Positions 17,460-28,500 of a stretch of DNA of 64,000 nt are shown here, piece by piece (the stretch's first letter is position 1; the number at the start of each line of letters is the position of its first letter). The stretch covers positions 152,323 through 216,322 of the forward strand of contig JAPZRK010000007.1 in the NCBI GenBank assembly GCA_027531445.1, given 5' to 3'. Source of the DNA: Leptospira sp. Lineage in GTDB: Bacteria > Spirochaetota > Leptospiria > Leptospirales > Leptospiraceae. The position numbers were made by a program, and so were the translations under genes. The notes beneath the pieces are model-generated. The model was given only the letters and a program-made list of their open reading frames with translations. It was not told the origin of the DNA and ran no database searches.

Positions 17460-19544
17460 ATGGATAAAAAGTTCCCCATATCTCGATATGTCCAGATTAT
17501 TTGTGCATTCATTTTCATTATAATTAGCGCACAATGTAAGTTAGAACTTTTTAATGCAGGTGACACTCGATCTGATGCTTTCCGTCGAACTCAATTATTA
17601 CGGTGTCTTTTAGGTCAATGTGAGATACCTTTTGCTTCTCTAGTCTGGACAGAGGCAAATCGAACACCCACTGCAAATGCAATGAGCGAAGGATCTTTTG
17701 TAAATGATCAAGTTGGTTTTATTGTAGGAAGCGATGGGCTGATTCTTCGGACAGCTGACGGAGGATTAACTTGGAATCGTTTGGTTGCAGGAGACAGAGA
17801 TCATGATCTAAATTCAATAGCTATCAATCCACACTCAAAAGTTGTTTTTATCGGTGGAGGAAAAATTGATTCAAGCTCCACTTTCTTTCAATATTCGCTC
17901 AATTCTGGAAGACAGTGGACGAATATCTCGCTTGGGGTGAATGGCATTGTTTCTTCGATCAAGTTCGCCGATTCGCTAAATGCTCTTTTGACTTTGCAAG
18001 ACCAAACTTCAGATAAAACTTATATATTTAGCTCATTTGATGGTGGTTTTACTTGGAGAAAAGTTTCGGAGCAGAATTTCATCGTTAACCAACTCATCAT
18101 CTTTCCTTCTGGTACAGGTTACATCAGTGGCTATAATACTACGTTCACAATTCCCTTCCTAAAGAAGACTCAAAATTTTGGTGAGACTTGGCAAGATGTG
18201 AATATGGTTTCGGGATCAAGTCTAGGTGAGGTATCGATTTCTTTTGTTAGTCCGAATATTGGTTATGTTGCTCTTGTTTCAGGCGGGCAACAGACCATTA
18301 GAAAAACTTACAATGGTGGGGAAAGTTTTGAATCCCTATCGCTACCATCTAATCTAGCAATTACAAGCGTTGCCCGTGTAAAATTTCAAACTGAAACTCA
18401 AGGATATTTTATTGCTAATACTATCAATACTCTCACATACAATAGTATATTCAAAACTATTGATGGAGGAAATACTTGGACAGCTTCCTACATCGATGCT
18501 AGATCGGCAACGTCGGTATCCGGCGTAATCTTCGAAAAAAATTCTATAGAAGTTTTTGCTTTTATGAATACAAGCCTCTCACCAAAATTATTGTATTCTG
18601 GCGATTCAGGTTCGACTTGGTCCGCTCGAGCAAAGGGTGATGGGCTACAATTTGGCCGCATCGTTATGCCAACGGAAACTATCGGCTATACGAGTGGAGG
18701 CTTCGCCGCTTATCCGAAATCTGTTTATAAAACAATCGATGGTGGAAAGACTTGGAATTCTGTTTTTGAGACTAGTACAAATCTTTTTCGTGACACTTTT
18801 GCGACAGCAAGTGGTGTAGTATGGGCGGTTGGTCAGCAGAGAACAGCTGTATATTCTAATGATTACGGAGCAAATTGGCTCGTGCCTGCAAGTTTTGGCG
18901 CAATCAATGCAACCACCGAATTTCGTGGTGTCTCATTTAATAACTCGGGCGTCGGACTTTTGGCAGGATATCAAGGTAGTGTAGGAGCAATAGCTCGATC
19001 GACAGACTTTGGCAACAATTGGTCGAATGTTTTTACAATTAATGCGCGGTTTCTGAATGTTCGATTCATCAATGAAACTAAAGCAATAGCAGTTAGTGGA
19101 TTCACTGCATCCAATACAAGCCAGTATGGAGTTTATCTATCAAATGACGCCGGTGCAACGTGGACGCAAGTACCCTCAATGTCTGGTATACTACTTTATG
19201 ATATTCATGTATTGAATGAGAATACTTTTTATGTTGCATCAGGCGCCAGTTCGAATTTACTAGATCTGGTCTATAGAACCACTGACGGTGGAACTACATG
19301 GACAAAAATATTTGAAAAAACTGCGCTAGTTTCATTTAACACTTCCGTGGCATTCTCTGACGAATTGAATGGAATAGTCTCAGGTCGAGCAGGATTATGG
19401 AAGACTTCGGACGGCGGGAGCACTTGGTCGCGTGAACTTCCCGTCAGCGATGGTACGTTATTAGGGATAGCATTCCTACCTTCCAAAACAAGAGTTATAG
19501 GATCTGGATCCAGTGGCACCATTCAGTACAGATCTTGGCCTTGA
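17460..19544 (+). CDS. Lipoprotein beta-propeller with BNR/Ycf48-like repeats
   Basis: A 694-residue predicted lipoprotein ('IISAQC' lipobox). Thirteen copies of the BNR/Asp-box type motif are visible, such as 'TADGGLTW', 'SFDGGFTW', 'TIDGGNTW', 'SGDSGSTW', 'SNDYGANW', 'TTDGGTTW' and 'TSDGGSTW', spaced about 45-50 residues apart. This matches Ycf48/sialidase-like beta-propellers, perhaps two stacked propellers. There is no sialidase active-site Arg triad that I can identify, so a binding rather than enzymatic role is likely, on the cell surface or in the periplasm. Its 3' end overlaps the convergent DUF5362-like gene by 22 bases. Confidence 0.85.
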   Translation: MDKKFPISRYVQIICAFIFIIISAQCKLELFNAGDTRSDAFRRTQLLRCLLGQCEIPFASLVWTEANRTPTANAMSEGSFVNDQVGFIVGSDGLILRTADGGLTWNRLVAGDRDHDLNSIAINPHSKVVFIGGGKIDSSSTFFQYSLNSGRQWTNISLGVNGIVSSIKFADSLNALLTLQDQTSDKTYIFSSFDGGFTWRKVSEQNFIVNQLIIFPSGTGYISGYNTTFTIPFLKKTQNFGETWQDVNMVSGSSLGEVSISFVSPNIGYVALVSGGQQTIRKTYNGGESFESLSLPSNLAITSVARVKFQTETQGYFIANTINTLTYNSIFKTIDGGNTWTASYIDARSATSVSGVIFEKNSIEVFAFMNTSLSPKLLYSGDSGSTWSARAKGDGLQFGRIVMPTETIGYTSGGFAAYPKSVYKTIDGGKTWNSVFETSTNLFRDTFATASGVVWAVGQQRTAVYSNDYGANWLVPASFGAINATTEFRGVSFNNSGVGLLAGYQGSVGAIARSTDFGNNWSNVFTINARFLNVRFINETKAIAVSGFTASNTSQYGVYLSNDAGATWTQVPSMSGILLYDIHVLNENTFYVASGASSNLLDLVYRTTDGGTTWTKIFEKTALVSFNTSVAFSDELNGIVSGRAGLWKTSDGGSTWSRELPVSDGTLLGIAFLPSKTRVIGSGSSGTIQYRSWP

Positions 19545-19906
19545 GTCACCGCATAAATGCCAAAGACGATGCCTAACGAAATGATAACGATTAGAAAAAT
19601 GTTGAGCCAAAACTGGATAGCATATAAGTTTTTCAGTTCGACTATTGCATTCATTAGGTGGGTCATATCATTGCCTTCGCTGTCAACAATAGCCTTAAAG
19701 AATTTTGATGCCTTTAGAGTTAAATAGCCAAGCAAAATATCGATCACTCCAGTGCCTATATTCGCTATGCTAAAAATCGCGATTGAACCTAAAAAGTAAA
19801 TTCCTCCTAGAACGATCTCGAAAATGCCAACAAATTGCATCTTTTTCGCTAGATCAGAAAGGATCGTGTTATGTTCGGAATTAAATTCATATTGTGTTTC
19901 TGTCAT
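19523..19906 (-). CDS. DUF5362-like membrane protein
   Basis: A 127-residue membrane protein with about three hydrophobic segments ('VGIFEIVLGGIYFLGSIAIF', 'GTGVIDILLGYLTLKASKFF', 'FWLNIFLIVIISLGIVFGIY') and a polar N-terminus, resembling the DUF5362 family of small bacterial membrane proteins of unknown function. The 3' end overlaps that of the propeller lipoprotein gene on the other strand, which suggests both genes are real and mutually convergent. Confidence 0.72.
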   Translation of the reverse strand: MTETQYEFNSEHNTILSDLAKKMQFVGIFEIVLGGIYFLGSIAIFSIANIGTGVIDILLGYLTLKASKFFKAIVDSEGNDMTHLMNAIVELKNLYAIQFWLNIFLIVIISLGIVFGIYAVTQGQDLY

Positions 19907-20032
19907 TTATTTACCCTCGACTCCTGACCAGGAAATGATTGGGAACGATTTCGTCTAGAGAACAATGCATAGTGGTGCGGTATGCACTAAAATTTTTAAT
20001 AGTCCTTTCGAATCGTCTAAAAGTTGAAGCCT

Positions 20033-20794
20033 ATGTTCCTGAAAATTTTTGTTTCCTTTCCCTTTTGTGTTTTCTTGATCACTTTTTCTTTACAAGCAAC
20101 ACCTACTTCATTTGCCAAAGGACAATGGTCATGGGAACTACAAGGTGGATCTTTGCAGAATAAAGTATCCGATGATGCATCTCCAGAACGTTTTAGTACG
20201 CTTTTTTTCCTTTATGATGTAGGTCCGTTAGTCCAGTCTCCCAATCCAGAAAGAAGGAATTTAGGTTTGGCGAAAGCTGCATCCTACCAAGAATCGGAGA
20301 TCCGAAATCAAAACGTTCGGTTTGGTTTAGAATATGCACTTTTGTCTTGGTTAGGTTTTGGAGGAAGTATAACTCGATCCAACACTCAAGTAACCAATGT
20401 TTTGCCAGGAGACTATTTGATTTTAGCCTCTTTCGGAGTTCCAGTTCCAAGTCCCAGAGGGGACGCACCAGAGTTAACAAATTTCGGAACATTCTTTCCT
20501 CGGACCCTAAATGCAAATCTGACGGTAGCGGAGCTTGAAATTGCCCTACATTATCCGATTGCCCTGTTCGATGTCTACCTTCGCGGAGGAATGGGACAGC
20601 TTTGGGAAGGTGGGAGCGGTCGAAAAGAATCATTGGCCATAGGAACCAAACTCGTCTGGGAAAATTGGTTTGTAACCTTTGAGCTTTATCGTGGGTCGCT
20701 TTTTTCAGATTTAGGTCGGACCGATTTCTTTCGGGAAGAAGGTTTTCGTTTAGGAACAGGCTTTCGCTTTTTACCGAAAGATGCTAACCAATGA
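20033..20794 (+). CDS. Putative outer membrane beta-barrel protein
   Basis: A protein of about 253 residues with a signal peptide ('FPFCVFLITFSLQA', cleavage near residue 20). The mature part has alternating amphipathic strands ('WSWELQGGSL', 'VRFGLEYALLSWLGFGGSI', 'NLTVAELEIALHYPIALFDVYLRGGMG', 'NWFVTFELYRGSLF') and ends 'FRLGTGFRFL', typical of small outer membrane barrels of perhaps 8 strands. The specific function is unknown. ATG 20033 is chosen over TTG 20024. It stands alone between convergent and unrelated genes. Confidence 0.72.
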   Translation: MFLKIFVSFPFCVFLITFSLQATPTSFAKGQWSWELQGGSLQNKVSDDASPERFSTLFFLYDVGPLVQSPNPERRNLGLAKAASYQESEIRNQNVRFGLEYALLSWLGFGGSITRSNTQVTNVLPGDYLILASFGVPVPSPRGDAPELTNFGTFFPRTLNANLTVAELEIALHYPIALFDVYLRGGMGQLWEGGSGRKESLAIGTKLVWENWFVTFELYRGSLFSDLGRTDFFREEGFRLGTGFRFLPKDANQ

Positions 20795-21077
20795 AAAGAA
20801 TATAAAGTTACTCGTCAAAAAATTGAACTAATTTTTCAAGATCTAGACTCTTCCACCTATGTTTCTTTTTACTTCTCTGGAAATTGTAGATATCGATTTC
20901 CTTATCTTTTCGTTATTTCAGAACAAGTAAATTCTTGTTGTAAGAATAAAAAATCTTGATTCAATCATCTTGGGTTAACTGGTTATACTTTGTTTTCATT
21001 TTTTTTTGAAACTAAATGAAGTCTTTGAGGAGAAAATTTTTCTGTCTGTATAATGAAATTAAATAATAAAAAACGAG

Positions 21078-22064
21078 ATGAAACTTAAACTATTCTTTAT
21101 CATTTATTTAATTTTTTTTCATCTCATTCAATGTAATCAAAAACAGATCAAAGAGCCTATTGAAAAAACCTATAGTTGCTCTGATAGTACGGATCTACCA
21201 AATTATCCCGAAAATTTTATAAAACGAGAGGAAACCAAGGATTACTTGGAGCATTATCTGCTTAAAGATAAGTTTTCTCGGAAGTCATTGAATATTGCTA
21301 ATGCTTATGGAATGATTCCGTTCCTAAAAAAGTTAATGATTCTGAAAAATTCACATGGAAAGAAATCAAACAATCATGAAGTTATTGTTGAATTAAATAG
21401 AATTAAACTTCGATTAAATGCGGCAATCAAATTTGCAACTATAGATATTACTGGTTCCGCATCAGAAATGCATTGCCATGCAGAGAGAATGAATGATTTC
21501 ATCAGGGTTTTACAAAATAGGGAACGAGAAGCCATAAAGAATTACACTATTTTATCGATATTAGTCACAGCTGGATTTACGGTGTTATCTGGTGCCGTTC
21601 AATGGGAGTCTGATTCGATACAATCTATGGTAAATTTACTTGGTGGATCTTTTGCTGGATACTTAGGATATAAAGCAACCACCTATGCATTTGAAATTGA
21701 ATTTATTCCCGAAAAAAAAATCTTAGCTGAATTTTGGAATCCTCCCCGTCAATCGAGTATTTATTCCGAGCCACTCTGGTATTTAATCAATTTACCTCCT
21801 GATTTTGAAAATAAAGAAAATAGCTTAAGAAAAGAATTAATTAGCCATTGGGTTCAAAATTACTATCTAGAGTTAGATGACATTGAAGAGAGAGAAGTTG
21901 CAATTTCACTTTTTTTTGATCCAGATAAGAAACATAACATCGATGATTTAATTTCTATTCGAGAAATGAATCGTCAAATCGGTATTGCTATTCAATTGAC
22001 ATTGCAAGATATCAAACTTTTGGATCGAGAGATTGATATCAATTCAGAGAATCAAGTTGATTAA
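21078..22064 (+). CDS. Hypothetical lipoprotein with internal membrane segment
   Basis: A 328-residue protein with signal peptide and lipobox 'HLIQC' (Cys19). The mature part is helical, rich in Lys/Asn/Glu, with one hydrophobic stretch ('NYTILSILVTAGFTVLSGAV') around residues 155-175 and a second weak one ('MVNLLGGSFAGYLGYKATTY'). No family is recognised. The region before it (20795-21077) is very AT-rich and has no other gene. It precedes the SRPBCC protein gene by 86 bases. Confidence 0.7.
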   Translation: MKLKLFFIIYLIFFHLIQCNQKQIKEPIEKTYSCSDSTDLPNYPENFIKREETKDYLEHYLLKDKFSRKSLNIANAYGMIPFLKKLMILKNSHGKKSNNHEVIVELNRIKLRLNAAIKFATIDITGSASEMHCHAERMNDFIRVLQNREREAIKNYTILSILVTAGFTVLSGAVQWESDSIQSMVNLLGGSFAGYLGYKATTYAFEIEFIPEKKILAEFWNPPRQSSIYSEPLWYLINLPPDFENKENSLRKELISHWVQNYYLELDDIEEREVAISLFFDPDKKHNIDDLISIREMNRQIGIAIQLTLQDIKLLDREIDINSENQVD

Positions 22065-22150
22065 AAAAATTGACTTTCTTCAGGCAATTGATCTAAATTG
22101 AAACGATTCGGTAGCATGAGCTCTGTCTCAAGATCCGCATCGAGGTTACA

Positions 22151-22672
22151 ATGAAAAAGCTTTCTATTATCGCAATTGGAATCATCGCTTTGATTCTGAT
22201 CATACCTATTTTTATGAAGTCAAGCTTCAAAGTCGAAAGATCCCTCGTGATTGCAAAACCTGCATCAGATATCTTTCCTACAGTAGCTGACTTTAACACT
22301 TGGAAAAATTGGAGTGTTTGGGCCTTAAGTGATCCAGAACAGAAAGTGACAATCACTGGCACTCCGGGTCAAGTGGGTCATACGGAAGAATGGGATGGTA
22401 AAATCACTGGCAAAGGTAAACAAACAGTTAAGTCGATCATTAAGGATAAGGAGATCGTTTTTGATCTGGAATTTACTGAACCCAATGCAATGGTTTCCAC
22501 AGCGACAATTCTTTTTGAAAGCGTCGAAGGTGGAACAAAGGTTACTTGGCTAAACGAGGGTAATTTAGACTATCCAGTTGGACGATATTTTGGTCCCTTT
22601 TTAGATGGAATGGTGGGTCCAGATTTTGAGAAGGGTCTTTCCAATCTAAAATCTTGGGTTGAGAAAAAGTAA
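22151..22672 (+). CDS. SRPBCC (START-like) family protein, membrane-anchored
   Basis: A 173-residue protein with an N-terminal membrane anchor (about residues 5-22) followed by a polyketide-cyclase/START-like domain: 'FKVERSLVIAKPASDIFPTVADFNTWKNWSVWA', 'GHTEEWDG', 'GGTKVTWLNEGNLDYPVGRYFGPFLDGMVGPDFEKGLSNLKSW'. The fold provides a hydrophobic ligand cavity; the ligand is unknown. An identical architecture is common in many bacteria. It stands alone, with ATG 22151 giving the expected anchor. Confidence 0.88.
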   Translation: MKKLSIIAIGIIALILIIPIFMKSSFKVERSLVIAKPASDIFPTVADFNTWKNWSVWALSDPEQKVTITGTPGQVGHTEEWDGKITGKGKQTVKSIIKDKEIVFDLEFTEPNAMVSTATILFESVEGGTKVTWLNEGNLDYPVGRYFGPFLDGMVGPDFEKGLSNLKSWVEKK

Positions 22673-22779
22673 GGACTGTTTCAACTTAGATTACTTCAAA
22701 AAGAATCAGTAGAAGGTAGAGAGCCATTGAAGTATTGCTCTCTCCTCGATTCGTTTGAACAAACAACTTTTACGGTGAT

Positions 22780-23265
22780 TTATTTTTTGGATTTCTGTTG
22801 ATTGTAGGTCAACGCAGACACTAGGCAAGACTTCACTTCTTTCAAAGGAAATTTTTCATTTAAGTCAAAGATAATTGCTCGATTTCCACTAAACTTAAGT
22901 TTTGTGGAAAATTTTTGACGAAACTGATCAATGAGAGATGTTTTGCAATTGAAATAAAGGGCAAATTTGTCTGGTTCACCACGCACTGTATGCATCCTGA
23001 TTGTGCTTCCCGAGCCTGATTCACTTGTAATATAACTTGGTTCGCCCCATTTTAAAGTTTCTTCAATGACTCCGACTCCCTTTGTAGTCTTTGCAAGTTC
23101 TAGGACAATTTCTCTTAAATACAGCAGCTTCTCACGGATGGCAGGTGGATATTTCAAAAATACCTCACCTACCATTGGGTTACCAAATTTGATCTTTTGT
23201 TTTCTAGCCACTAGCATACCTCTGAGTAAATCCTTCGCGATTCGATACGATGAATCCCAAATCAA
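22780..23265 (-). CDS. DUF1801 domain protein
   Basis: A protein of up to 161 residues containing the DUF1801/YdhG-type fold: 'YPPAIREKLLYLREIVLELA', 'EETLKWGEPSYIT', 'RMHTVRGEPDKFALYFNCKTSLIDQFR' and a C-terminal 'REIFD'-like 'RAIIFDLNEKFP'. The family function is unknown. The first ~20 residues extend beyond the usual domain and the true start may be an internal Met. It is divergent from a GyrI-like protein gene 144 bases away; the two families are often neighbours in other genomes, as far as I recall. Confidence 0.8.
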   Translation of the reverse strand: MIWDSSYRIAKDLLRGMLVARKQKIKFGNPMVGEVFLKYPPAIREKLLYLREIVLELAKTTKGVGVIEETLKWGEPSYITSESGSGSTIRMHTVRGEPDKFALYFNCKTSLIDQFRQKFSTKLKFSGNRAIIFDLNEKFPLKEVKSCLVSALTYNQQKSKK

Positions 23266-23409
23266 ATCATCAGGATAAGGAATTGAAAGTAAAATGATTT
23301 CTTAAAAAGTATTGGTCTCAATTCGCGAAATAAAGAATGTATGTTGTTATCTCGGAAAATCTAAGTATTTTAATCAACGATTGGTTGAAGGCAGCAGCTA
23401 GGAAAAATA

Positions 23410-23841
23410 ATGAATGATAGGGAATTGAAAATAGAAAGAATCGACCAAGACATCGAAGTTGTTTTTTTAACCGCCGACAATTTCCCACATGATGTGCCCG
23501 ATGCATATCAGGTGTTAAATACTTTAATACCTTATAATCCAAGCAGAAGATATTTCGGTATTTCTCAACCTGATAGAACAGGAGCGATACAATATAAAGC
23601 TGCGGCAGAAATATTGCCCATGGAAAACATCTCGAATCCTAAGTTAATGAAGTTTACGATCACAAAAGGAATTTTTGTGTCGCTTTACATTATTAATCAC
23701 TTCATAGACAGTAAAAGTATCAGCAATGCTTTTGAGCAGTTATTGCAACATCCAAAGCTAGACCCCAATGGCTATTGCTTAGAAGTTTATAAAGACTATT
23801 CCGATGTGGATGTGCAGTGTATGGTAAGAACAATTAACTGA
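23410..23841 (+). CDS. GyrI-like small-molecule-binding protein
   Basis: A 143-residue stand-alone effector-binding domain of the GyrI/SOUL-like (AraC effector-binding) superfamily: 'RRYFGISQPDRTGAIQYKAAAE', 'KFTITKGIFVSLYI', 'DPNGYCLEVYKDYSDVDVQCMV'. Such domains bind hydrophobic or cationic small molecules, and some are hydrolases. It has no DNA-binding part. ATG 23410 fits the domain start. It is divergent from the DUF1801 gene. Confidence 0.78.
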   Translation: MNDRELKIERIDQDIEVVFLTADNFPHDVPDAYQVLNTLIPYNPSRRYFGISQPDRTGAIQYKAAAEILPMENISNPKLMKFTITKGIFVSLYIINHFIDSKSISNAFEQLLQHPKLDPNGYCLEVYKDYSDVDVQCMVRTIN

Positions 23842-23967
23842 ATATGCGAAGGTGAGAATTTATTAAATAAACTGTATTTGCCAAAACTTGGATATGAGAT
23901 CATCAAACAGAAATCATCTGATAAAGTAATGCACGTTGTCTTTGCAAAGAAAAAAAAATTAACTTAG
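23842..23967 (+). pseudogene. Relic of a gene 3' end (methyltransferase-like tail)
   Basis: Directly after the GyrI-like stop, a frame open for 41 codons reads '...LPKLGYEIIKQKSSDKVMHV' and ends 'FAKKKKLT'. It has no start codon or Shine-Dalgarno. This kind of ending (GYEI...HVVFAKK) is typical of the last strand of class I methyltransferases, so it looks like the surviving 3' end of a deleted gene. Short, so uncertain. Confidence 0.35.
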
Positions 23968-24364
23968 AATTTGTGCATTAAAATGTGTAACCTTTATTAT
24001 CGAATCAATGTACGATTTTCAGTCAGTTATAGATTGGGTTTATTAATGCTAATGTTGTTGTAAAATTTAGTCTGTAGATAAGCAAATACTTGCAATTTAG
24101 AATCAAAGTAAAAGTAAATCAGTCAATGTACTAAGATTGTGAAGGTATTGCAAAGAATTTTTTCCAATGCAAAGCATTTTCAGTTGAAGCAAATCGTGCT
24201 AGAAGATCAATAAGAAATGTCCCGTTTATATTGATTCACGTCCACCAATCTACATGGGTCAATTTATTCTACGAACTGGATTTCGAAACGGCTCATTCAA
24301 TTACTTCGATTATGATGGTTTCTTAGAAAATGCACTGTTGAATCAATAATGGATATAAAATAAA
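23968..24364. other. Intergenic stretch, no gene seen
   Basis: About 400 bases of AT-rich sequence with stops in all frames between the methyltransferase-like relic and the FIST gene. A short open fragment on the plus strand (about 24236-24345) is too short to call. The promoter of the large signalling operon that starts at 24365 should lie here, but I could not identify convincing -35/-10 boxes. Confidence 0.5.
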
Positions 24365-25501
24365 TTGAAAAAAAATATTAAAGTTACCTATCTTCAAACG
24401 ATCTCTGAAGAGTTCTTATCGCCAGTGCTGGAAATTTGGAATACAAAATTCCCAAAAATGGGTATTTATGCGCTCATTCCGGAAGCAGAGAAGGATAAAC
24501 TATCAATCGTTCAGGAGACATTTCGTAAAAAAAATATCCAGTTAGTTGGTGGCATTTTTCCTGAACTTATCCATGACAATCAGTTTAAAAAAGAAGGTAT
24601 TTTACTTTTCTGTTTTGAAGCAATGCCCATCTTTCAACTGTATGAAGATCTCTCAGAAGGAGGCATCTCGATCGCCAAACAGTTAAGCAATCATCTCGGC
24701 AAAAATGAAGATGAATCCCTGTTTTTATTATTTGATGCAATGGTTCCCAATATCAGCACATTATTGGACGAGATTTACTTAGAGCTTGCCAATCGTGTCC
24801 ATTATTTTGGTGCAAATGCTGGCAGTGAAAGTTTCCAACCAATGCCATGTCTTTTTGATGGAAATCGTCTTTTAGGGAATGGATTGCTCGCATTGATCCT
24901 TCCCAATCACAAAGGAGCTGTTCTTGAACATGGCTATCATGTTCCAGAACAAACATTTTTTGCTACCTCCACTTCGGGGAATCGCATCATTCAGATTGAT
25001 TGGAAACCTGCCTTTGAAGTCTACCAGGAGCTCGTCTACAAACAGTTTGGTGTAACCATAAATCAATCAAACTTCTATGAGCTAGCGGTACACTATCCTT
25101 TTGGAATCGTGCGAGCATCCGATCAAGTCGTTGTGCGTATCCCGGTCGCTCTGCAGGAGGATGGATCGTTATTTTGTGTAGGAGAGGTGAAGGAAAATTC
25201 TATTTTGACCTTATTGGAATGTCCGATCGTAGATTCAAAGAAAACGTTAGATGTGATTCACAGTGGAGTTACAACACTAAATGGAGAGACAGAAAATAAG
25301 GAAATTTCCATATTCTATTGTGCGGGTAGACGTCTTCATCTTGGTAAAGAGAATGCTGAGAAAGAACTTTTGGATTTTTCTGAGCTAACAAAAGCCTCAT
25401 CGATTTCTGGAGCCTTATCCTTGGGTGAAATTGGCGGCTCAACGATACAAGGGTATCCATCATTTCAGAATGCGACAATCGTAGCTACAAGTTGGCAGTA
25501 A
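24365..25501 (+). CDS. FIST domain sensory protein
   Basis: A 378-residue cytoplasmic protein with a FIST N domain (about residues 20-200, 'QLVGGIFPELI', 'ANRVHYFGANAGSESFQP') and FIST C domain (about 210-355, 'FEVYQELV', 'YPFGIV...VVVRIPVALQEDGSLFCVGEV'). FIST domains are sensory modules proposed to bind small ligands such as amino acids and are usually paired with kinases or cyclic-di-GMP enzymes. The start is TTG 24365, as no ATG fits. One base separates its stop from the kinase gene, so it is the first gene of the signalling operon and likely its ligand sensor. Confidence 0.85.
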   Translation: MKKNIKVTYLQTISEEFLSPVLEIWNTKFPKMGIYALIPEAEKDKLSIVQETFRKKNIQLVGGIFPELIHDNQFKKEGILLFCFEAMPIFQLYEDLSEGGISIAKQLSNHLGKNEDESLFLLFDAMVPNISTLLDEIYLELANRVHYFGANAGSESFQPMPCLFDGNRLLGNGLLALILPNHKGAVLEHGYHVPEQTFFATSTSGNRIIQIDWKPAFEVYQELVYKQFGVTINQSNFYELAVHYPFGIVRASDQVVVRIPVALQEDGSLFCVGEVKENSILTLLECPIVDSKKTLDVIHSGVTTLNGETENKEISIFYCAGRRLHLGKENAEKELLDFSELTKASSISGALSLGEIGGSTIQGYPSFQNATIVATSWQ

Positions 25502-25502
25502 A

Positions 25503-28500
25503 ATGCAAAAACAAGAAATATTACCGGTTTTATATGATCTTTCGCTAACGATTGGTGGTCAGATCAATCTAAAGTCGTTACTTACTAGCACCTTGCAGAG
25601 GTTATTGTATCATACTTCTTTCTCTGCAGGTTTCATTAGTCTTGATATTCCGGCGGAGAATGTTTCAGAAACTTTTTCTACGATTTGTGTTGATGCTGCA
25701 GTAGGAGACATAGGCCTCATGAATGCCGTAGATCGACGGATCAAAGTTCCGAGTGATTTGTTATATAAAAAGACTACAAATGAACAAGAGTTACAACAAA
25801 TATTAGAAGAATTCAGAGAGATAAACCATTCATTTAATACATTTCTCCGGTTACCTTTGGACAATCAAAGTGTTATCATTTTATTAGCAAAAAATAAACC
25901 CGAGAGCAAGTTCAATTTAGAACTCGTTTTGCAACCCGTACTTTCCCAATTGGGAAAAGCCATTTTACTTTGTCGTAATTATGATTTACATGAAAAACAG
26001 ACGAAAGAAAAACATGACCAACTAACTAAAAATTTATCTCTCATCGAATCTCAATACCAAACACTCATCGATTTTAGCCCGATAGGTATTTGTTTAGTAC
26101 GAGATGGTGTGATTATCCAAGGCAATGCCGCCTTTACTAAACTTTTTGGGTATGAAAAGAAGAACAAATTATTAGGAAAAAAAATCGAGGATATTATTGC
26201 TACGAATAATGTTAGTAATGCGAACTTCGTAGAAAATCAGAGTTCAAACGGATTTACAATGACTGATTCAGAAGAAGTCTTTGGAATTCGAAATGATCGA
26301 TCCCAGTTCCCTGTCATGATCCATACTTCTGAGGTTAAGACTGAAAAAGAACCGTATATATTTACCTTTTTCATTGATCTAACAGAACAGAAACGAATTG
26401 AAAGAAATCTTTCGTCTTCAAATGAAATGCTTCGTCTGATTGTCGAAACTACGCCAGTACGAATTTTTTGGAAAGACAAGGATTCACGATACCTTGGATG
26501 CAATCACGCCTTTGCCAAAGATGCAGGAAAAGAAAAGCCCGAAGAAATCATCGGTCTAGATGATTTTCAACTAATTTGGAAAGAGCAGGCAGATGAATAC
26601 GTTTCCGATGATAATTTCGTTTTGAGGACCAAAATACCAAAGTTAAACTATGAAGAAATACAAACATCGCCAAATGGAACAACAAAGTATTTAAAAACAT
26701 CAAAGGTTCCACTCTTTACATCCAGTGGGGAAGTAAAAGGGCTTCTTGGAGTTTATGATGATATCACAGGTCAAAAAATCATAGAGAATGATTTAATCGC
26801 TCTCAATCAAACATTGGAAGAAAAGGTAGCGGAAAGGACGAAAGAACTTACTGAGGCATTGAAACGATTTGAGATCGTCGTGGAATCAGTTCCACATTCC
26901 ATCATTCTCGTTGATGAAAAAGGTGTGATCCAATACCTGAATCCACAAACCGAAACGTACTTTGGTTATGCGGAGAGCGAGTTGATAGGACAAAAAATTG
27001 AGATCATTGTTCCTCATCAAAATGCGGCAGACCATGAAAAGTTACGGGAAAATTATATGAAAGGTCCCGTCGCACGCCATCTCAAAGCATTTCCAATGAT
27101 ACGTGGAAAACGAAAGGATGGAGCCATTATCCCTCTCGAGATCGGTTTAAATCCAATTAAGTTAAACGATAAAACACTTATACTTGCGAGCATTTTAGAT
27201 ATTTCGGAAAGACTCAATTTGGAAAAGGAGAAAAAAGAATTAGCTTTTCGTTTTGAATTGGCAATGCGTGCTGGCGGCATTGGCCTCGGCGAATTTGACA
27301 TTGTCAATAAAACAATGATTTGGGATGAGCAGTTGTATCTACTCTATGGTGCCAAAAAAGAGAATGGAGAAAATGCCTATGAGATTTGGAGAGCTAGAGT
27401 TCATCCGGAGGATATGGATCGAATCGATAGTGAAATACAAGATGCAATCAATGAACGAAAAGAATTCAATTCGGATTTTCGAGTTATCTGGTCTGACGGT
27501 AGCATTCATTACATCCATGCATTGGCTAAAATTTTCAATGATGAATCTGGAAATCCAACGAGACTGGTCGGAACAAATTACGATATCACTGAACAAAAGC
27601 AAACGGAATTGCTTTTAAAAGAAAGTAACGAAAAATTAGCAAAGTTTATCAAAAATTCCCCAGTTTACGCCTACATAAAAGAAGTAACACCTACTGAAAG
27701 TAAAGTTTTGATCGCAAGCGATAATTTCCACGAGATGATTGGAATTTCTAGCACAGATATGTTGCATAAAAATATGTTTGAACTGTTTCCTGCCGATTTC
27801 GCGTCAAAGATAACAGCCGATGACTGGGCTGTAGTTTCTGGAGAGAAGATATTGACGACGAGAGAAAACTTCGGTGATAAAAATTATATAACAATCAAGT
27901 TCCCCCTCGTTTTTAGAGATCAGAAATTATTAGCTGGTTATGCGATAGATATTACCGAACGCATCCAAGCTGAAGAGAGATTGCAGAAAGCGCGTGCTGA
28001 GGCGGAAGATGCGAATCGAATGAAAAGTGAATTTCTTGCTAACATGAGTCATGAGATTCGCACTCCCTTAAATGCGATCATTGGATTTTCAACAATATTA
28101 GAGGAAAAAGCCGAGGGAAATAAATTATTCAAAGAATATTTGCATAATATTATACATAGTAGCAATGTTCTTCTCAACTTGATCAATGATATTTTAGACC
28201 TTTCAAAAGTAGAAGCAGGCCGAATGGTGCTATCGCCTAGCTCTGTGAATTTGAAAAACTTGATCCATGAAGTCATCTCCATTTTCTCAATCAAAGCACA
28301 TGACAAAAGTATAACTTTAGTTTCTTCTGTCACAGATGAAGTTCCTGAAAGTGTTATTAGTGATGAAAAATACTTAAGACAGATTTTCTTTAATCTAGTA
28401 GGAAACGCAGTTAAATTTACACAGGAAGGTGTCGTGGAGATACGGGTTTCCACTTTGCCAAGGCTCGAATCCAGAAGTCAAGTCAACCTGTTGGTTTCGA